From Acidimicrobiales bacterium (GTDB lineage Bacteria > Actinomycetota > Acidimicrobiia > Acidimicrobiales > Poriferisodalaceae): a stretch of DNA of 64,000 nucleotides. Location of the stretch: NCBI GenBank assembly GCA_041394185.1, contig JAWKIQ010000002.1:372001-436000 (forward strand), read 5' to 3'. The notes under the pieces were generated by a model, which saw nothing but the letters and a program-made list of their open reading frames with translations, had not been told where the DNA came from and made no database searches. The position numbers and the translations under genes were made by a program. Below are positions 51,526-60,790 of the stretch, piece after piece (the first letter of the stretch is position 1; each line of letters opens with the position of its first letter).

Positions 51526-52722
51526 ATGCTGTCGCACGATCTGGGGCGCTCGACGCTCGCCTTCATAGTCGTGTTCTGCCTGGGCGTGGTCACCCTGGCC
51601 AGCGCGTCGCGTACCGACAGCTCGGCAGCGGCCCAGACCTCGGCCTCGACGCTGGTGCCTCGCCCGGCAGCCTCGACGACCGCGCCGGCGCCCCCCGACG
51701 CAACCCCGGAGGTCGCAGGCCCACCCACCACGAACATCCTCGTGCCCACCACAGGCCAAGGCCCAACGACCACCCAGTCGCCGCCGACCACCCAAGCTCC
51801 CGCCGATCCCTACGCATGGCTCGAATCGATACCCGCGCCCGGCCAGACGTTCATCGGCGTGACCACCGAGACCGGCTCTCGGGCCGAGATCGAGGCTTTC
51901 GCTGCCGCCGCCGAGAAGGCTCCCGACGTGGTGATGATCTCGCGCGACTGGGCCGAGGCGTCGCCCGACATAGCGACCATCGAGCAGATCACTTCGTGGG
52001 GCTACATGCCACTGATCGCCTGGGAGCCATGGAACCATCGGGTCGAGTCGACGTTCGACCGTCGCCGCGGCGAGCAGCCCGAGTTCAAGCTCTCGACGAT
52101 CATCGACGGCGAACACGACGATCTGATCGATGCGTGGGCCACCGAGCTGGCCGCATGGGGTCGACCGGTCGCCATCCGCTTCGCACACGAGATGAACGGC
52201 TTCTGGTACCCGTGGTCAGAGTCGGTCAACGGCAACGCCACCGGAGAGTTCGTAGCTGCCTGGCGTCACGTACACACACGGTTCGCCCAGGCCGGCGCCG
52301 ACAACGTCATCTGGATATGGAGCCCGAACCCCACCGACCCTTCCCTAACCCCCATCGGTGGCCTGTACCCGGGCGACGACTACGTCGACTGGGTCGGTGT
52401 CGTGGGATATCTGGGCAACGGAATCGATCCGCGGGTCTATGTGCCGACCTTCGACCAGCTCTTCGGGCCGACCATCGACGAGGTCCGCGAGCTGACCGAC
52501 AAGCCGCTGGTGCTGACCGAACTGGGCGCCACCGAACAGGGCGGAAAAAAGGCGCTGTGGCTGACACACGTACTGGAGACCGCGGCCCAACGTGACGACA
52601 TCGTCGGGTTCATCTGGTTCGAGGTCGACAAGGAGACTGACTGGCGCATCGTGTCTTCGCCCGAGGCTCGGTCGGCGTTCGCCGAGGTGGTCGCACGCCC
52701 CGAGTTCGGCATCAGCCGCTGA
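51526..52722 (+). CDS. Secreted GH26-like glycoside hydrolase
   Basis: 398 residues. N-terminal hydrophobic segment STLAFIVVFCLGVVTLASAS (signal peptide or anchor), a Thr/Pro-rich linker (about residues 35-95), then a TIM-barrel catalytic domain. PVAIRFAHEMNGFWYPW holds the acid/base Glu and KPLVLTELGATE the nucleophile Glu, in the positions seen in GH26 mannanases. Divergent from the BcsA-like synthase with 130 bp between them, suggesting joint control and a role in trimming or releasing the polymer, as BcsZ does for cellulose. ATG 51526 gives the signal segment. Confidence 0.87.
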   Translation: MLSHDLGRSTLAFIVVFCLGVVTLASASRTDSSAAAQTSASTLVPRPAASTTAPAPPDATPEVAGPPTTNILVPTTGQGPTTTQSPPTTQAPADPYAWLESIPAPGQTFIGVTTETGSRAEIEAFAAAAEKAPDVVMISRDWAEASPDIATIEQITSWGYMPLIAWEPWNHRVESTFDRRRGEQPEFKLSTIIDGEHDDLIDAWATELAAWGRPVAIRFAHEMNGFWYPWSESVNGNATGEFVAAWRHVHTRFAQAGADNVIWIWSPNPTDPSLTPIGGLYPGDDYVDWVGVVGYLGNGIDPRVYVPTFDQLFGPTIDEVRELTDKPLVLTELGATEQGGKKALWLTHVLETAAQRDDIVGFIWFEVDKETDWRIVSSPEARSAFAEVVARPEFGISR

Positions 52723-53635
52723 CGCTGCCCCCGGCAGGTGCAACAGCGTTGCGGATGGCGTTAGACACTGCAACGGCCGCCATCTCGGCGACCAGATCGG
52801 CCGACGCCGCCACCGGCCCGGTGTTCAGCAAGAACAAAGCGTCGCCGTCGGCATCGGTGTGAGACGGGCGCACGGCGCGGGCGATGCCGTGGTGGGCCAG
52901 GTCGATGGCCCGGGCTGCCTCGGGCTTGGTCAAGGCGGCATTGGTGACCACACATCCGATGGTGGTGTTGGCCCGCCCCTCGGCGGCCTCTCCCCACGCC
53001 GCGACCTGTTCCAGTGTTGCGTACGGGTAGCGGGGCCGCTCGGGAGGTGCGGTCGATCCGGCCAACATTCGCCCGGTTGGGTCGACGACATCTCCGAACG
53101 CATTTACGGCGACGATCGCACCGACGGTGAGCTCTCCGTGGGTTTGGACGTCCCACCCCTGGCCACCCGGGACAGCGAATGATCTTCCGGCGTGTTTTCC
53201 CACGGTGCATCCCCGTCCGACGCCGACACGGCCCATGGCAGGATCGGCCGAGGTAGCGGCGAGGCAAGCGGCTAAGCCGGCCTGGGGGCCGGGTCTGGCA
53301 TGGTCGGGTCCGCCGATGTCGAACACAACGGCAGCTCCGACCACCGGAACGACCGCGCCCTTGAGGTCGAGGCCTCTGCCATTGTCGGCACACCACTGGG
53401 TCACGCCGTCGGCCGCCGCCAGTCCGAAAACCGAAGAGCCGCACAACACGACAGCGTGGCACTCCCGGCCAGACGCGAACGGCCCCAGCGCCGCTATTTC
53501 GCGGGTTCCTGGTGCGCCACCTCTGACCGAGGCGACACCTTGTGTGTGCGGTGGCGGCAAGACCACCGTCACCCCTGTGGCTCGAGCGTCGTCGGTCCAG
53601 CAGCCCACCAAAACCGAATCGAGTCCAAGAGCCAC
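52712..53635 (-). CDS. P1 family (DmpA/NylC-like) self-processing peptidase
   Basis: 307 residues from GTG. Ntn-like fold family S58/P1: VRGGAPGTREIAALGP near the start, AVVLCGSSVFGLAAADGVTQ, and GRANTTIGCVVTNAALTK near residue 245, where Asn-Thr is the usual autocleavage site and the new N-terminal Thr the nucleophile. Relatives include beta-aminopeptidases and 6-aminohexanoate oligomer hydrolase. Substrate unknown. Its 3' end overlaps the GH26 gene by 11 bp (convergent). Confidence 0.88.
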   Translation of the reverse strand: MALGLDSVLVGCWTDDARATGVTVVLPPPHTQGVASVRGGAPGTREIAALGPFASGRECHAVVLCGSSVFGLAAADGVTQWCADNGRGLDLKGAVVPVVGAAVVFDIGGPDHARPGPQAGLAACLAATSADPAMGRVGVGRGCTVGKHAGRSFAVPGGQGWDVQTHGELTVGAIVAVNAFGDVVDPTGRMLAGSTAPPERPRYPYATLEQVAAWGEAAEGRANTTIGCVVTNAALTKPEAARAIDLAHHGIARAVRPSHTDADGDALFLLNTGPVAASADLVAEMAAVAVSNAIRNAVAPAGGSVSG

Positions 53636-53661
53636 GAGTGCAGGCTATTCGATGGAGCCGA

Positions 53662-54465
53662 TCATCTCGACGGCTGACACGCACGGCACCACGTGGTGGT
53701 TCGGCCGTCGTAGACCTTCGACGCCAGAGGGGCGCCACAGCGGGGACAGGGCTCGCCGGCTCGGCCGTAACAGTTCAGCTGATGCTGATTCGAGCCGGTC
53801 TGGCCGGTGACGGTGCGATAGTCGCGAAGCGTGGTTCCCCCATTGGCGATGCCAGAGGCCAGAACCTGCCTGATGGCGTCCAGCAGCCGCTCGGCCTCGG
53901 CGCGTGTGACCTTGCGGCTAGCGGGATTGACCCTTGCAAGCCAGCACGCTTCGTCGGCGTAGATGTTGCCGACCCCGGCTATGGCTCGCTGGCTCAGCAG
54001 CCTGGTCTTCAGCCGCTGCTTGGAACGGCGTAGCGATCGCCAGAAAGTAGTGGCATCCAGCTCGGGATCGAACGGCTCTGGGCCCAACGCAGCCAGGGTG
54101 GCCATCGACTCGTAGCAGCCTTCGTCGACCACTGCTATACGCCCGAACTGCCGAACGTCGGTAAACGTCAGCCACGTTCCGTTGTCGAGCTCCCAAGCAG
54201 CCCTTTCGTGTGGGCCGCGAGGAGGGTCGCTGGCGAAGGCCAGCACGCCGGTCATACCCAGGTGGATGACCAGTTCGCGACCGTCGAGCAGCCCGACGAT
54301 CAGGTACTTGCCGCGCCTGGCGACCGACTCGATCTGGGCCCCGACGGCGTCGGGAGCCGACGTGAACTTGCGATTGGTCGTACACCTGGCACCAACGATG
54401 GTGCGTCCGACGAGGCCCGGTTCGAGGCCCCGCCTGACCGTTTCTACTTCTGGCAGCTCGGGCAT
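53662..54465 (-). CDS. mutM: Formamidopyrimidine-DNA glycosylase (Fpg/Nei family)
   Basis: 267 residues. MPELPEVETVRRGLEPGLVG gives the catalytic N-terminal Pro and Glu, ELVIHLGMTGVL the conserved Lys-region/HLGM strand, GVGNIYADEACW the helix-two-turn-helix Asn, and CPRCG..CRAC the C-terminal zinc finger. It removes 8-oxoguanine and cuts at AP sites in base-excision repair. ATG 54465 is the true start; the frame continues upstream to 54780 without a conserved N-terminus. Divergent from the RNB gene. Confidence 0.95.
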   Translation of the reverse strand: MPELPEVETVRRGLEPGLVGRTIVGARCTTNRKFTSAPDAVGAQIESVARRGKYLIVGLLDGRELVIHLGMTGVLAFASDPPRGPHERAAWELDNGTWLTFTDVRQFGRIAVVDEGCYESMATLAALGPEPFDPELDATTFWRSLRRSKQRLKTRLLSQRAIAGVGNIYADEACWLARVNPASRKVTRAEAERLLDAIRQVLASGIANGGTTLRDYRTVTGQTGSNQHQLNCYGRAGEPCPRCGAPLASKVYDGRTTTWCRACQPSR

Positions 54466-54537
54466 CGCGCCGCAGCGTATCCAGCCAATCGTCGGCTCTG
54501 CGACGAAGCCCGCCACCCACCGATAACTTCGAAGACC

Positions 54538-56001
54538 ATGCGCAAGCCGCCTCCGAGACTCGACCGGCGATCTGTCCTGGAAGCAGGGTTCGACGAGCTT
54601 CGGACCGAGCTCGAGATCTCCGAGGAGTTTGCCCCCGAGGTGCTGGCCGCGGCACGAGAGGCGGCGTCGAAGCCTCCCCAAGGCGTGCCCAGGGCGGGCG
54701 CCCCGACGATCGATCTGACACGTATCCCCTTCGTCACCATCGATCCGCCCACGTCGCGCGATCTCGACCAGGCGGTTCACATCGAGCCCGACGGCAACGG
54801 GTACCTGGTCCGCTACGCAATCGCCGATCCCACCACGTTCGTGGCCCCCGGATCACCTGTGGATCTGGAGGCCCATCGCCGCGGCCTCACCATGTACGCA
54901 CCCGACCGGCGAACACCCCTGTACCCACCCGACATCGGCGAGGGCGCAGCCAGCCTCCTGCCCGGAGTCGATCGTCCGTCGGTGGTGTGGCAAATGATGC
55001 TCGACACCCAGGGCGAGCTGCTGTCGACCGAGGTGTTCAGGGCCACTGTGCGCAGTCGCGAGAAGCTGTCGTACGCCCAGGCCCAGAAACACATCGACGA
55101 GGCGACGGGCTGGCCGACTTTGGCGCTGCTACGTGAGGTGGGCCTCAGGCGCCAGGAGATCGAGCGGTCGCGGGGCGGGGTGTCGTTGAAGCTGCCCTCG
55201 CAGGAGGTCGAGCTGGTCGACGGCCGCTACCACCTGATCTACGACAACTCGTTGCCCGTCGAAGAGTGGAATGCCCAGGTATCGCTGCTGGCCGGCATGG
55301 CCGCGGCGGGTCTGATGCTCGATGCCGGTGTGGGGCTGTTGAGAACGTTGCCCACTCCCGAGCGCCAGGTCTTGCAGCAGATTCGTCTGGCCGGGTTGAC
55401 GTTGGGTGTCGATTGGCCGCCTGATGTGACCTATGCACAACGCGTCAGTTCGCTGTCGCCCGACAATCCCAAACACCTCGCACTGCTGAACCAGGCGGTT
55501 CGGGCCCTGCGCGGCGCGGACTATGTGGCCTTCGACGGCACCGTGCCGGCCGAGGCTACGCACTGGGCGATCTCGGCCCACTACAGCCACGTGACGGCAC
55601 CGCTGCGACGGCTCTGCGATCGCTACACCAACGAGATCGCCCTGGCGATCTGTGCCAACGACCGGCCGCCCGAATGGGCCGTCGAAGCACTTTCGGATCT
55701 ACCCGAGACGATGCGTGGAGCCCGCCGCCGCGAGGCACGCCTGGACCGTGCTTGCGTCGACTATGTCGAAGCGGTGCTGCTGGAGCCACGCGTCGGTGAG
55801 GTGTTCGGGGCCACCGTGACCTCGAGGCGGGGCGATCGTCGGTCGACCATCCAGATAGTCGAGCCGGCGGTGGAGGCCATGATCTCGGTGGGGCTCGAGC
55901 CCGCCAGCCGGGTCAAAGTGAGGCTGACCGATGCCGTCCCCGCCAAACGGTCGGTGCACTTCGAGGTGGTCGACGCGCCAGGTCAAACCGCAGGGCCGTA
56001 G
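54538..56001 (+). CDS. RNB-domain (RNase II/R-type) ribonuclease
   Basis: 487 residues, a compact RNB protein. The active-site strand reads TIDPPTSRDLDQAVHIE, matching the RNase II/R motif except that the last catalytic-cluster Asp is Gln, as in other actinobacterial members of this family from memory. Downstream AISAHYSHVTAPLRRLCDRY is the conserved RNB helix with the Arg that contacts the scissile phosphate. No S1 domain is obvious at the C-terminus, so it is shorter than RNase R. Likely a 3'-5' exonuclease. It overlaps the convergent RecB-like gene by 19 bp. Confidence 0.9.
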   Translation: MRKPPPRLDRRSVLEAGFDELRTELEISEEFAPEVLAAAREAASKPPQGVPRAGAPTIDLTRIPFVTIDPPTSRDLDQAVHIEPDGNGYLVRYAIADPTTFVAPGSPVDLEAHRRGLTMYAPDRRTPLYPPDIGEGAASLLPGVDRPSVVWQMMLDTQGELLSTEVFRATVRSREKLSYAQAQKHIDEATGWPTLALLREVGLRRQEIERSRGGVSLKLPSQEVELVDGRYHLIYDNSLPVEEWNAQVSLLAGMAAAGLMLDAGVGLLRTLPTPERQVLQQIRLAGLTLGVDWPPDVTYAQRVSSLSPDNPKHLALLNQAVRALRGADYVAFDGTVPAEATHWAISAHYSHVTAPLRRLCDRYTNEIALAICANDRPPEWAVEALSDLPETMRGARRREARLDRACVDYVEAVLLEPRVGEVFGATVTSRRGDRRSTIQIVEPAVEAMISVGLEPASRVKVRLTDAVPAKRSVHFEVVDAPGQTAGP

Positions 56002-56924
56002 CGCCTCTCTAGCTCGACCCGCCCCTCGGCACAGTGCTGGGTGTAGGGGCACCACCCGCACAGCGGCCCGGTGCGGGGCGGATAGTCACCACGGTCGAGT
56101 GCGTCGTTGATGCGAACCCAGGTCGACCCGATGGACGACACGGCGGCGTCGAGCGATTCATCGGTTACCTCGGCTTCGATGCTGCGCGAGCCCAGATAGA
56201 GCAGGCGTGCGGTGTCGGGCCGTTCGCCGGTGGCGTCGAGGGCTGCCGCGTACAGCTGAACCTGATGAAGCCGGTCGGCTTCGAAGCGCGCGGCCGGGGC
56301 GCGACCGGTCTTGTAGTCGGTGACCACCAGCTTGCCGTCGCGACGCTCGACACGGTCGACCACACCAACGAACGGCACGTCACCCAGTTCGCACTCGATG
56401 CGCTGTTCGCGCTCGACCACGTCGACGCTCTCGGGTCGCTCCATTGCGAAGTAGGCCTCGATGAGGCGCCACGCGTCCCAGCGAAGCCTTCGGCCCTCGT
56501 CGACCTCCAGACCCAGGTCGATGTAGGCGGGGTCGGCCTCGATCTCGGGCCATACCAGGCCCGCGATCTTGCGCGCTGACGCGACCGATCGTTCGGCCAC
56601 ATCTCTGGCCAACAGCTCTTCGAGTACCCGGTGCACGAACGTACCGACCAGAGCCTTGTCGCCGGGCGGATCGGGCAGGCGGTCGATGTAGCGGAACTTC
56701 CAGCGACGGGCGCACTGTTCGAACGTCGAGGCAGACGAGGGCGACAGGTACGGCGGCGGGCCCGAAGGCCGGGCATCGAGACCGTCATCGCCAACATCGG
56801 GCGAATCCGGATCGGCAGGATCGGTGACGACCCGAAGGGCTCGCTCGACGACGGGTTCGGGGCTGATCGGTCTGACGGCTGGCGAGCTCACCCTGCCAGT
56901 GTGGCCCAACGGTGGGACAGCCAC
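55983..56924 (-). CDS. RecB-family PD-(D/E)XK nuclease with Fe-S-type cysteines
   Basis: 313 residues. The nuclease core is DVPFVGVVDRVERRDGKLVV followed by TDYKTGR (D-x..-D-x-K), plus the C-terminal QVQLYAAAL helix. Four cysteines are placed as in AddB/Cas4-like proteins: FEQCARRWKF near residue 70 and CGWCPYTQHC near the C-terminus, likely binding a 4Fe-4S cluster. Stand-alone RecB-like nucleases are common in actinobacteria and act in DNA end processing. GTG 56924 is used; a later GTG at 56891 is possible. Confidence 0.85.
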   Translation of the reverse strand: MAVPPLGHTGRVSSPAVRPISPEPVVERALRVVTDPADPDSPDVGDDGLDARPSGPPPYLSPSSASTFEQCARRWKFRYIDRLPDPPGDKALVGTFVHRVLEELLARDVAERSVASARKIAGLVWPEIEADPAYIDLGLEVDEGRRLRWDAWRLIEAYFAMERPESVDVVEREQRIECELGDVPFVGVVDRVERRDGKLVVTDYKTGRAPAARFEADRLHQVQLYAAALDATGERPDTARLLYLGSRSIEAEVTDESLDAAVSSIGSTWVRINDALDRGDYPPRTGPLCGWCPYTQHCAEGRVELERRYGPAV

Positions 56925-56942
56925 TGCGCAATGCCCGCCGAC

Positions 56943-57149
56943 TCAGCCGTTTCGGGCCTCGAGGAACTCGACGACACGCCTGATGACGAGGAACCCGGCG
57001 ATGGCGCCGATGAAGCCGGCCCCCAGCGCCAGAGGCACGACGTTGGAGTCGAGGGGGGCGGCAAGCCGGGGCACGGTGGTGCGCGCCGGGCCTGGGACGT
57101 CGTCTGGGTCGTCGGACCATTTGGACTTCGACGCAGAGTTGTCGTTCAC
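56943..57149 (-). CDS. Small single-pass membrane protein, unknown function
   Basis: 68 residues from GTG. Polar N-terminal half (SASKSKWSDDPDDVPGPA), then one helix VVPLALGAGFIGAIAGFLVI followed by basic RRVVEFLEARNG. The orientation is N-out if the positive-inside rule holds. It lies between the RecB-like gene (19 bp downstream) and mshC (70 bp upstream), all on the minus strand. No family recognised. Confidence 0.55.
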   Translation of the reverse strand: MNDNSASKSKWSDDPDDVPGPARTTVPRLAAPLDSNVVPLALGAGFIGAIAGFLVIRRVVEFLEARNG

Positions 57150-57218
57150 CCGCTGAAATCTACAGGGCGCCGGGTCCGCTCGGGCGGGTTGGGGCTGGTG
57201 GACGAGCTGGGTCTGGGG

Positions 57219-58403
57219 TCAGGCGCGGTGCACCGGTCGGGCGAGGTCGACACCCACCAGCCGTGCTGCGGCGCGCAGGTCGGCACGTCCGTCGGCGTCG
57301 AGGGCATCGGGCCCGGCCTGCGCCGCGGCCTTCAACACCTCGAGGGCACTGACGGTGTCCAGGTCGTCGTCGAGGGCGGCCCGCACCGCTGCCAACATCG
57401 GCCCTTCGGCGTCGGTGGCATTTGTGGCGCCGGAAGCCGCGGCGACGAGTTGGTCCAGCAGTTCCATCGCCGAGTCGAACTCGCTGTCGAAGTACTCGAA
57501 GTCGGTTCGATAGTTGTGGGCCATCAGAGCCAGCCGGATGGCTCGTGCATCACCCCGGGCCACCAGGTCGCTGACGAACACCAGGTTGCCCAGCGATTTC
57601 GACATCTTCTCGCCCTGGTACCAAACCAGGCCTCCGTGCATCCAGTGCTCGACGAAGCGGTGGCCGCTGGCGGCTTCGGACTGAGCGGCCTCGCACTCGT
57701 GGTGGGGGAACACCAGGTCGCCTCCGCCGCCGTGGAGGTGGATCGGTTGGCCGAGGGTGGCGGCGCTCATGGCCGAGCACTCGATGTGCCACCCGGGTCG
57801 TCCTCGGCCGAACGGCGAGTCCCAGGCGGGCTCGTCGGGGGCCGATGGCTGCCACAGGACAAAATCGAGCGGGTTGCGCTGGCGAGGATCGTCGGGAGTG
57901 CCGCCGCGTTCGGCGGCCAGGACGACCATCTCTTCTGGGGTAAGCCCAGAAACGCTGCCGAAGGCGTCGTAGGTCGACACGTCGAACCAGGTGATGCCAT
58001 CGATGGTGTAGGTGTGCCCCATATCGCGAAGCCGTTCGATGATCGGGATCATGTCGCCGATCGACTCGGTGGCGCGGGGTTCGGCGAACGCCGGCCTCAT
58101 CTCGAGCGCAACCAGGTCTTTGTGGAACCGGGCGATCTCGCCGGCGGCCAGCTCGAGGAAGTGAACGCCCAGCTCGCGCGCTTTGGGCAGGATCGAATCG
58201 TCGACATCGGTGATGTTGCGCACCATGTGGACGGTGTGGCCCAGATCTTCCAGACGCCTGACCACCAGGTCGTGGATGAGATATGTGAACGCATGCCCGA
58301 GGTGGGTCGAGTCGTAGGGTGTGATGCCGCACACGTACATCGACACCGTCTCGGGAGGGTCGAATTCGACCACCTCGCGTCGCGCAGTGTCGTAGAGACG
58401 CAT
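57219..58403 (-). CDS. mshC: Mycothiol cysteine ligase
   Basis: 394 residues, shorter than cysteinyl-tRNA synthetase. YVCGITPYDSTHLGHAFTYL replaces the CysRS motif CGPTVYD..IHIGNAR and is the MshC signature; GRPGWHIECSAMS and KMSKSLGN are shared zinc and adenylate motifs. MshC joins cysteine to GlcN-inositol in mycothiol synthesis, the main thiol of actinobacteria. The anticodon-recognition part typical of CysS is missing. ATG 58403 fits family starts; GTG 58409 is the alternative. Divergent from the YihY-like gene. Confidence 0.9.
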   Translation of the reverse strand: MRLYDTARREVVEFDPPETVSMYVCGITPYDSTHLGHAFTYLIHDLVVRRLEDLGHTVHMVRNITDVDDSILPKARELGVHFLELAAGEIARFHKDLVALEMRPAFAEPRATESIGDMIPIIERLRDMGHTYTIDGITWFDVSTYDAFGSVSGLTPEEMVVLAAERGGTPDDPRQRNPLDFVLWQPSAPDEPAWDSPFGRGRPGWHIECSAMSAATLGQPIHLHGGGGDLVFPHHECEAAQSEAASGHRFVEHWMHGGLVWYQGEKMSKSLGNLVFVSDLVARGDARAIRLALMAHNYRTDFEYFDSEFDSAMELLDQLVAAASGATNATDAEGPMLAAVRAALDDDLDTVSALEVLKAAAQAGPDALDADGRADLRAAARLVGVDLARPVHRA

Positions 58404-58526
58404 GGTCACAGCGTTTCCCCCTGGTGGGCTCGTGGCATCCTGGCGAAGCCTAGCTAGCGGCGCCCGCATCGGAGCATTGCCGGGCGGTACTTGTCACAGA
58501 CCTCCACATGGGCGAGCCTGGCTGGC

Positions 58527-59501
58527 ATGGGTTCTGAACGGCTCAACCACGTCAAGGAAGTGGCCCTCGAGGTCAAGGACAGTCTCAAACAGGACAATGT
58601 GCCGGTTGCTGCTGCAGGTATCGCCTTCTTCGGGTTCTTGTCCTTGTTCCCGGCTCTGGCCGCGGCGATCTCGATATACGGGCTGATCTCGGACCCCGAT
58701 GAGATCACCAGCCAGATCAACGACGTGCTCGAGAGCGCGCCCGAGTCGACGAGGGATTTCCTGGGCCAGCAACTATCCGATATCGCTTCGTCGGCTTCGG
58801 GCGGTCTGGGGCTGGTGGCCGGAATCGGCATCGTCGCCGCCCTGTGGTCTGCTTCGGCTGCGGTCAAACATCTGATCGCCGCTTTGAACAACGTGTATGG
58901 CTTCCGCGAGACCAGGGGTTTCGTGGCCCTTCGCGGCACCGCGTTGCTTTTCACGGTCGGCGCCATCGTCTTGCTGGTAGGGGCGATCTTCGGTTTGGCG
59001 ATTCTGCCTGCCGTGCTGGCGGCGGTGGACATGGGCGACGCCGGCCGGGTGCTGATTGGCATATTGCGATTTCCGGTACTGATCCTGTTGATGTCGATGG
59101 CGATCTCGGTGTTGTTCAACCTCGGCCCCGACCGCAACGTGCGTCGGTTCAGGATCACCACCATCGGCGCCATCGTCGGAACCCTCATCTGGATAGTCGT
59201 GTCCGCGCTGTTGTCGATCTACACGGCAAACGCCGGCAAGTTCTCGGGCGGGGCAAACACGCTGGGGGCCATTACCGCCTTGCTGTTGTGGCTGAACGCG
59301 ACCGCGTTCAGCGTGTTGGTGGGCGCCGAGATCGACGTGGCCCGCGAGACCATTGCGGCCCGGAAGAAGGCCGCCGAACGCGCCGAGATCGACGCCAAGT
59401 ACGAGGCGGCCACACGAAGCGACCAGGGTCGCGCCGCGCTGAGCGGGGCCCTTCTCGGCGCCGCTCTCGGGGCCATCGCACAGAGGGCTAGCAAGCGCTA
59501 G
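58527..59501 (+). CDS. YihY/virulence factor BrkB-family membrane protein
   Basis: 324 residues with six membrane helices. VPVAAAGIAFFGFLSLFPAL and ISDPDEITSQINDVLESAP are the conserved opening of the YihY/UPF0761 family; the C-terminal cytosolic tail is helical and charged (AARKKAAERAEIDAKYEAAT). Older names (RNase BN) are wrong; the function is unclear, possibly envelope-related transport. The final codons (AQRASKR and stop) lie in the first copy of a 27-bp hairpin repeat that is duplicated just after the gene. Confidence 0.85.
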   Translation: MGSERLNHVKEVALEVKDSLKQDNVPVAAAGIAFFGFLSLFPALAAAISIYGLISDPDEITSQINDVLESAPESTRDFLGQQLSDIASSASGGLGLVAGIGIVAALWSASAAVKHLIAALNNVYGFRETRGFVALRGTALLFTVGAIVLLVGAIFGLAILPAVLAAVDMGDAGRVLIGILRFPVLILLMSMAISVLFNLGPDRNVRRFRITTIGAIVGTLIWIVVSALLSIYTANAGKFSGGANTLGAITALLLWLNATAFSVLVGAEIDVARETIAARKKAAERAEIDAKYEAATRSDQGRAALSGALLGAALGAIAQRASKR

Positions 59502-59550
59502 CCCGAAGCGCACAGACAACACAGCACAGAGGGCTAGCAAGCGCTAGCCC
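59478..59550. repeat. 27-bp perfect direct repeat, each copy a hairpin
   Basis: The first copy (59478-59504) covers the last codons and stop of the YihY-like gene; the second (59524-59550) lies 19 bp further. Each contains gggctagc-aagc-gctagccc, an 8-bp perfect stem with tetraloop. No strong T-run follows, so terminator function is uncertain. Copy identity is complete over 27 bp. Confidence 0.85.
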
Positions 59551-59604
59551 TCGCGTTCTACTGGGCCCTTGCGGTCTGATACAGCAGCGGTACTCTCGTT
59601 TTGA

Positions 59605-60786
59605 ATGGAGCGCGACGCCGATCTCGAGACCATCGAGCGTGTCGAGAGGTTCCGGAAGCGTTCATATCTCGCTCCCGAGATCTCGGCCGTCGTCAACGAT
59701 CTCATCGATCATGTCGCCAATCGTGGCAAGTCGCCCACCGAGTACCTGGCCGACAAGCTGGACGCTCACGATGTGGTGTTCCTGGGCGAGCTGATGGCCA
59801 CCGAGCAGTCGTGTCGGCTGATCGTCGACCTGATTCCTGTACTGGCCGAGTCGGGCGTTTGGCACTTCGCGGCCGACTGGCTGCTGTTCGACGATCAACT
59901 GGCCCTCGACGAGTTGGTCAACGCTCCCGATTTCAACGACGGCATGGCCGTCGAGTTGGTCATGCGAGGCGGTGCGCCCAGGGTTTGTATGCCTGTCGAG
60001 CGCGTCGAGGTGCTGCGGGCGGTGTGGCAATACAACTGCACCCGCGATCCGAACGCACTGCCCATGCGGGTTATCGGTCTCGACTATGAGATTGCGTACG
60101 ACAACGTGACCGACCGGGCCGACCTGACCACCCCCGAGGCGTGGCCGCACCTGCGCGACCGAGGGTCTGGGGCGAGGTTCATGGCCGAGGTGATCGAGAG
60201 ATACATCACGAGCCAGCGCCATCGCGCTCTGGTGTCGTGCTCGACAGCCAATGCGTTGACACATCACCGGCGTCGCTTTCATCCACTTCACGACCGCATC
60301 GACCGAGAGGTCGTCGACGGCTGTGTGGTCGGTGCCGGCAACATCTTGTACGGGACCATGGCAGATCGTGTGGCGACCGTGCTGTTGCACCAGCCCCTGC
60401 TCGGCCCCGATTCCGGTTCGCCAGAGCACGTGTTCGTCGCAGATGGTCTCGTCGACCTGGTGTTCGCCCGGGGTGATGGGCCCAAGTTCCCTGTCGGCTT
60501 CGAAATCGCAGGCACGGCGTTTGCGAAGCTGACGACGACGTCGTCCTATGAGTCGGTTCCGCTGGGGCAACTCGCCAGCGGGTGGGTCTTCCTGGATCCT
60601 CTTCACCGGCTCACGGGCCCCAGGCAGCTGGGCGACCACATCGCTCAGCACAACGTCGACGACATCCGCCGGCGAATGGTGCCAGGCGAGGTCAGGCGCC
60701 CCGACAACGGTGTCGAGCAGTTGATCTCGGCGCTCGAGACGAATCGACTGGTCTCGGAGATGACCTGGCACGCCGTCGGGACGTGA
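59605..60786 (+). CDS. Hypothetical protein with ChaN/EreA (TIKI-like) features, paralogue of the gene at 63245
   Basis: 393 residues, cytosolic. YLADKLDAHDVVFLGELMAT is reminiscent of the 'vvfLGE-x-H' opening of the TIKI/ChaN/erythromycin-esterase superfamily, but the expected His is not clear, so catalysis is uncertain. Later RFMAEVIERYITSQRHRALV followed by SCSTANALTHH, and VDGCVVGAGNILYGTMADRV, are shared in position with the partial gene at 63245. That gene begins in the same way (AHQVVFVGD). It is 4 bp upstream of hrpB and probably cotranscribed with it. Confidence 0.7.
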   Translation: MERDADLETIERVERFRKRSYLAPEISAVVNDLIDHVANRGKSPTEYLADKLDAHDVVFLGELMATEQSCRLIVDLIPVLAESGVWHFAADWLLFDDQLALDELVNAPDFNDGMAVELVMRGGAPRVCMPVERVEVLRAVWQYNCTRDPNALPMRVIGLDYEIAYDNVTDRADLTTPEAWPHLRDRGSGARFMAEVIERYITSQRHRALVSCSTANALTHHRRRFHPLHDRIDREVVDGCVVGAGNILYGTMADRVATVLLHQPLLGPDSGSPEHVFVADGLVDLVFARGDGPKFPVGFEIAGTAFAKLTTTSSYESVPLGQLASGWVFLDPLHRLTGPRQLGDHIAQHNVDDIRRRMVPGEVRRPDNGVEQLISALETNRLVSEMTWHAVGT

Positions 60787-60790
60787 CCGG

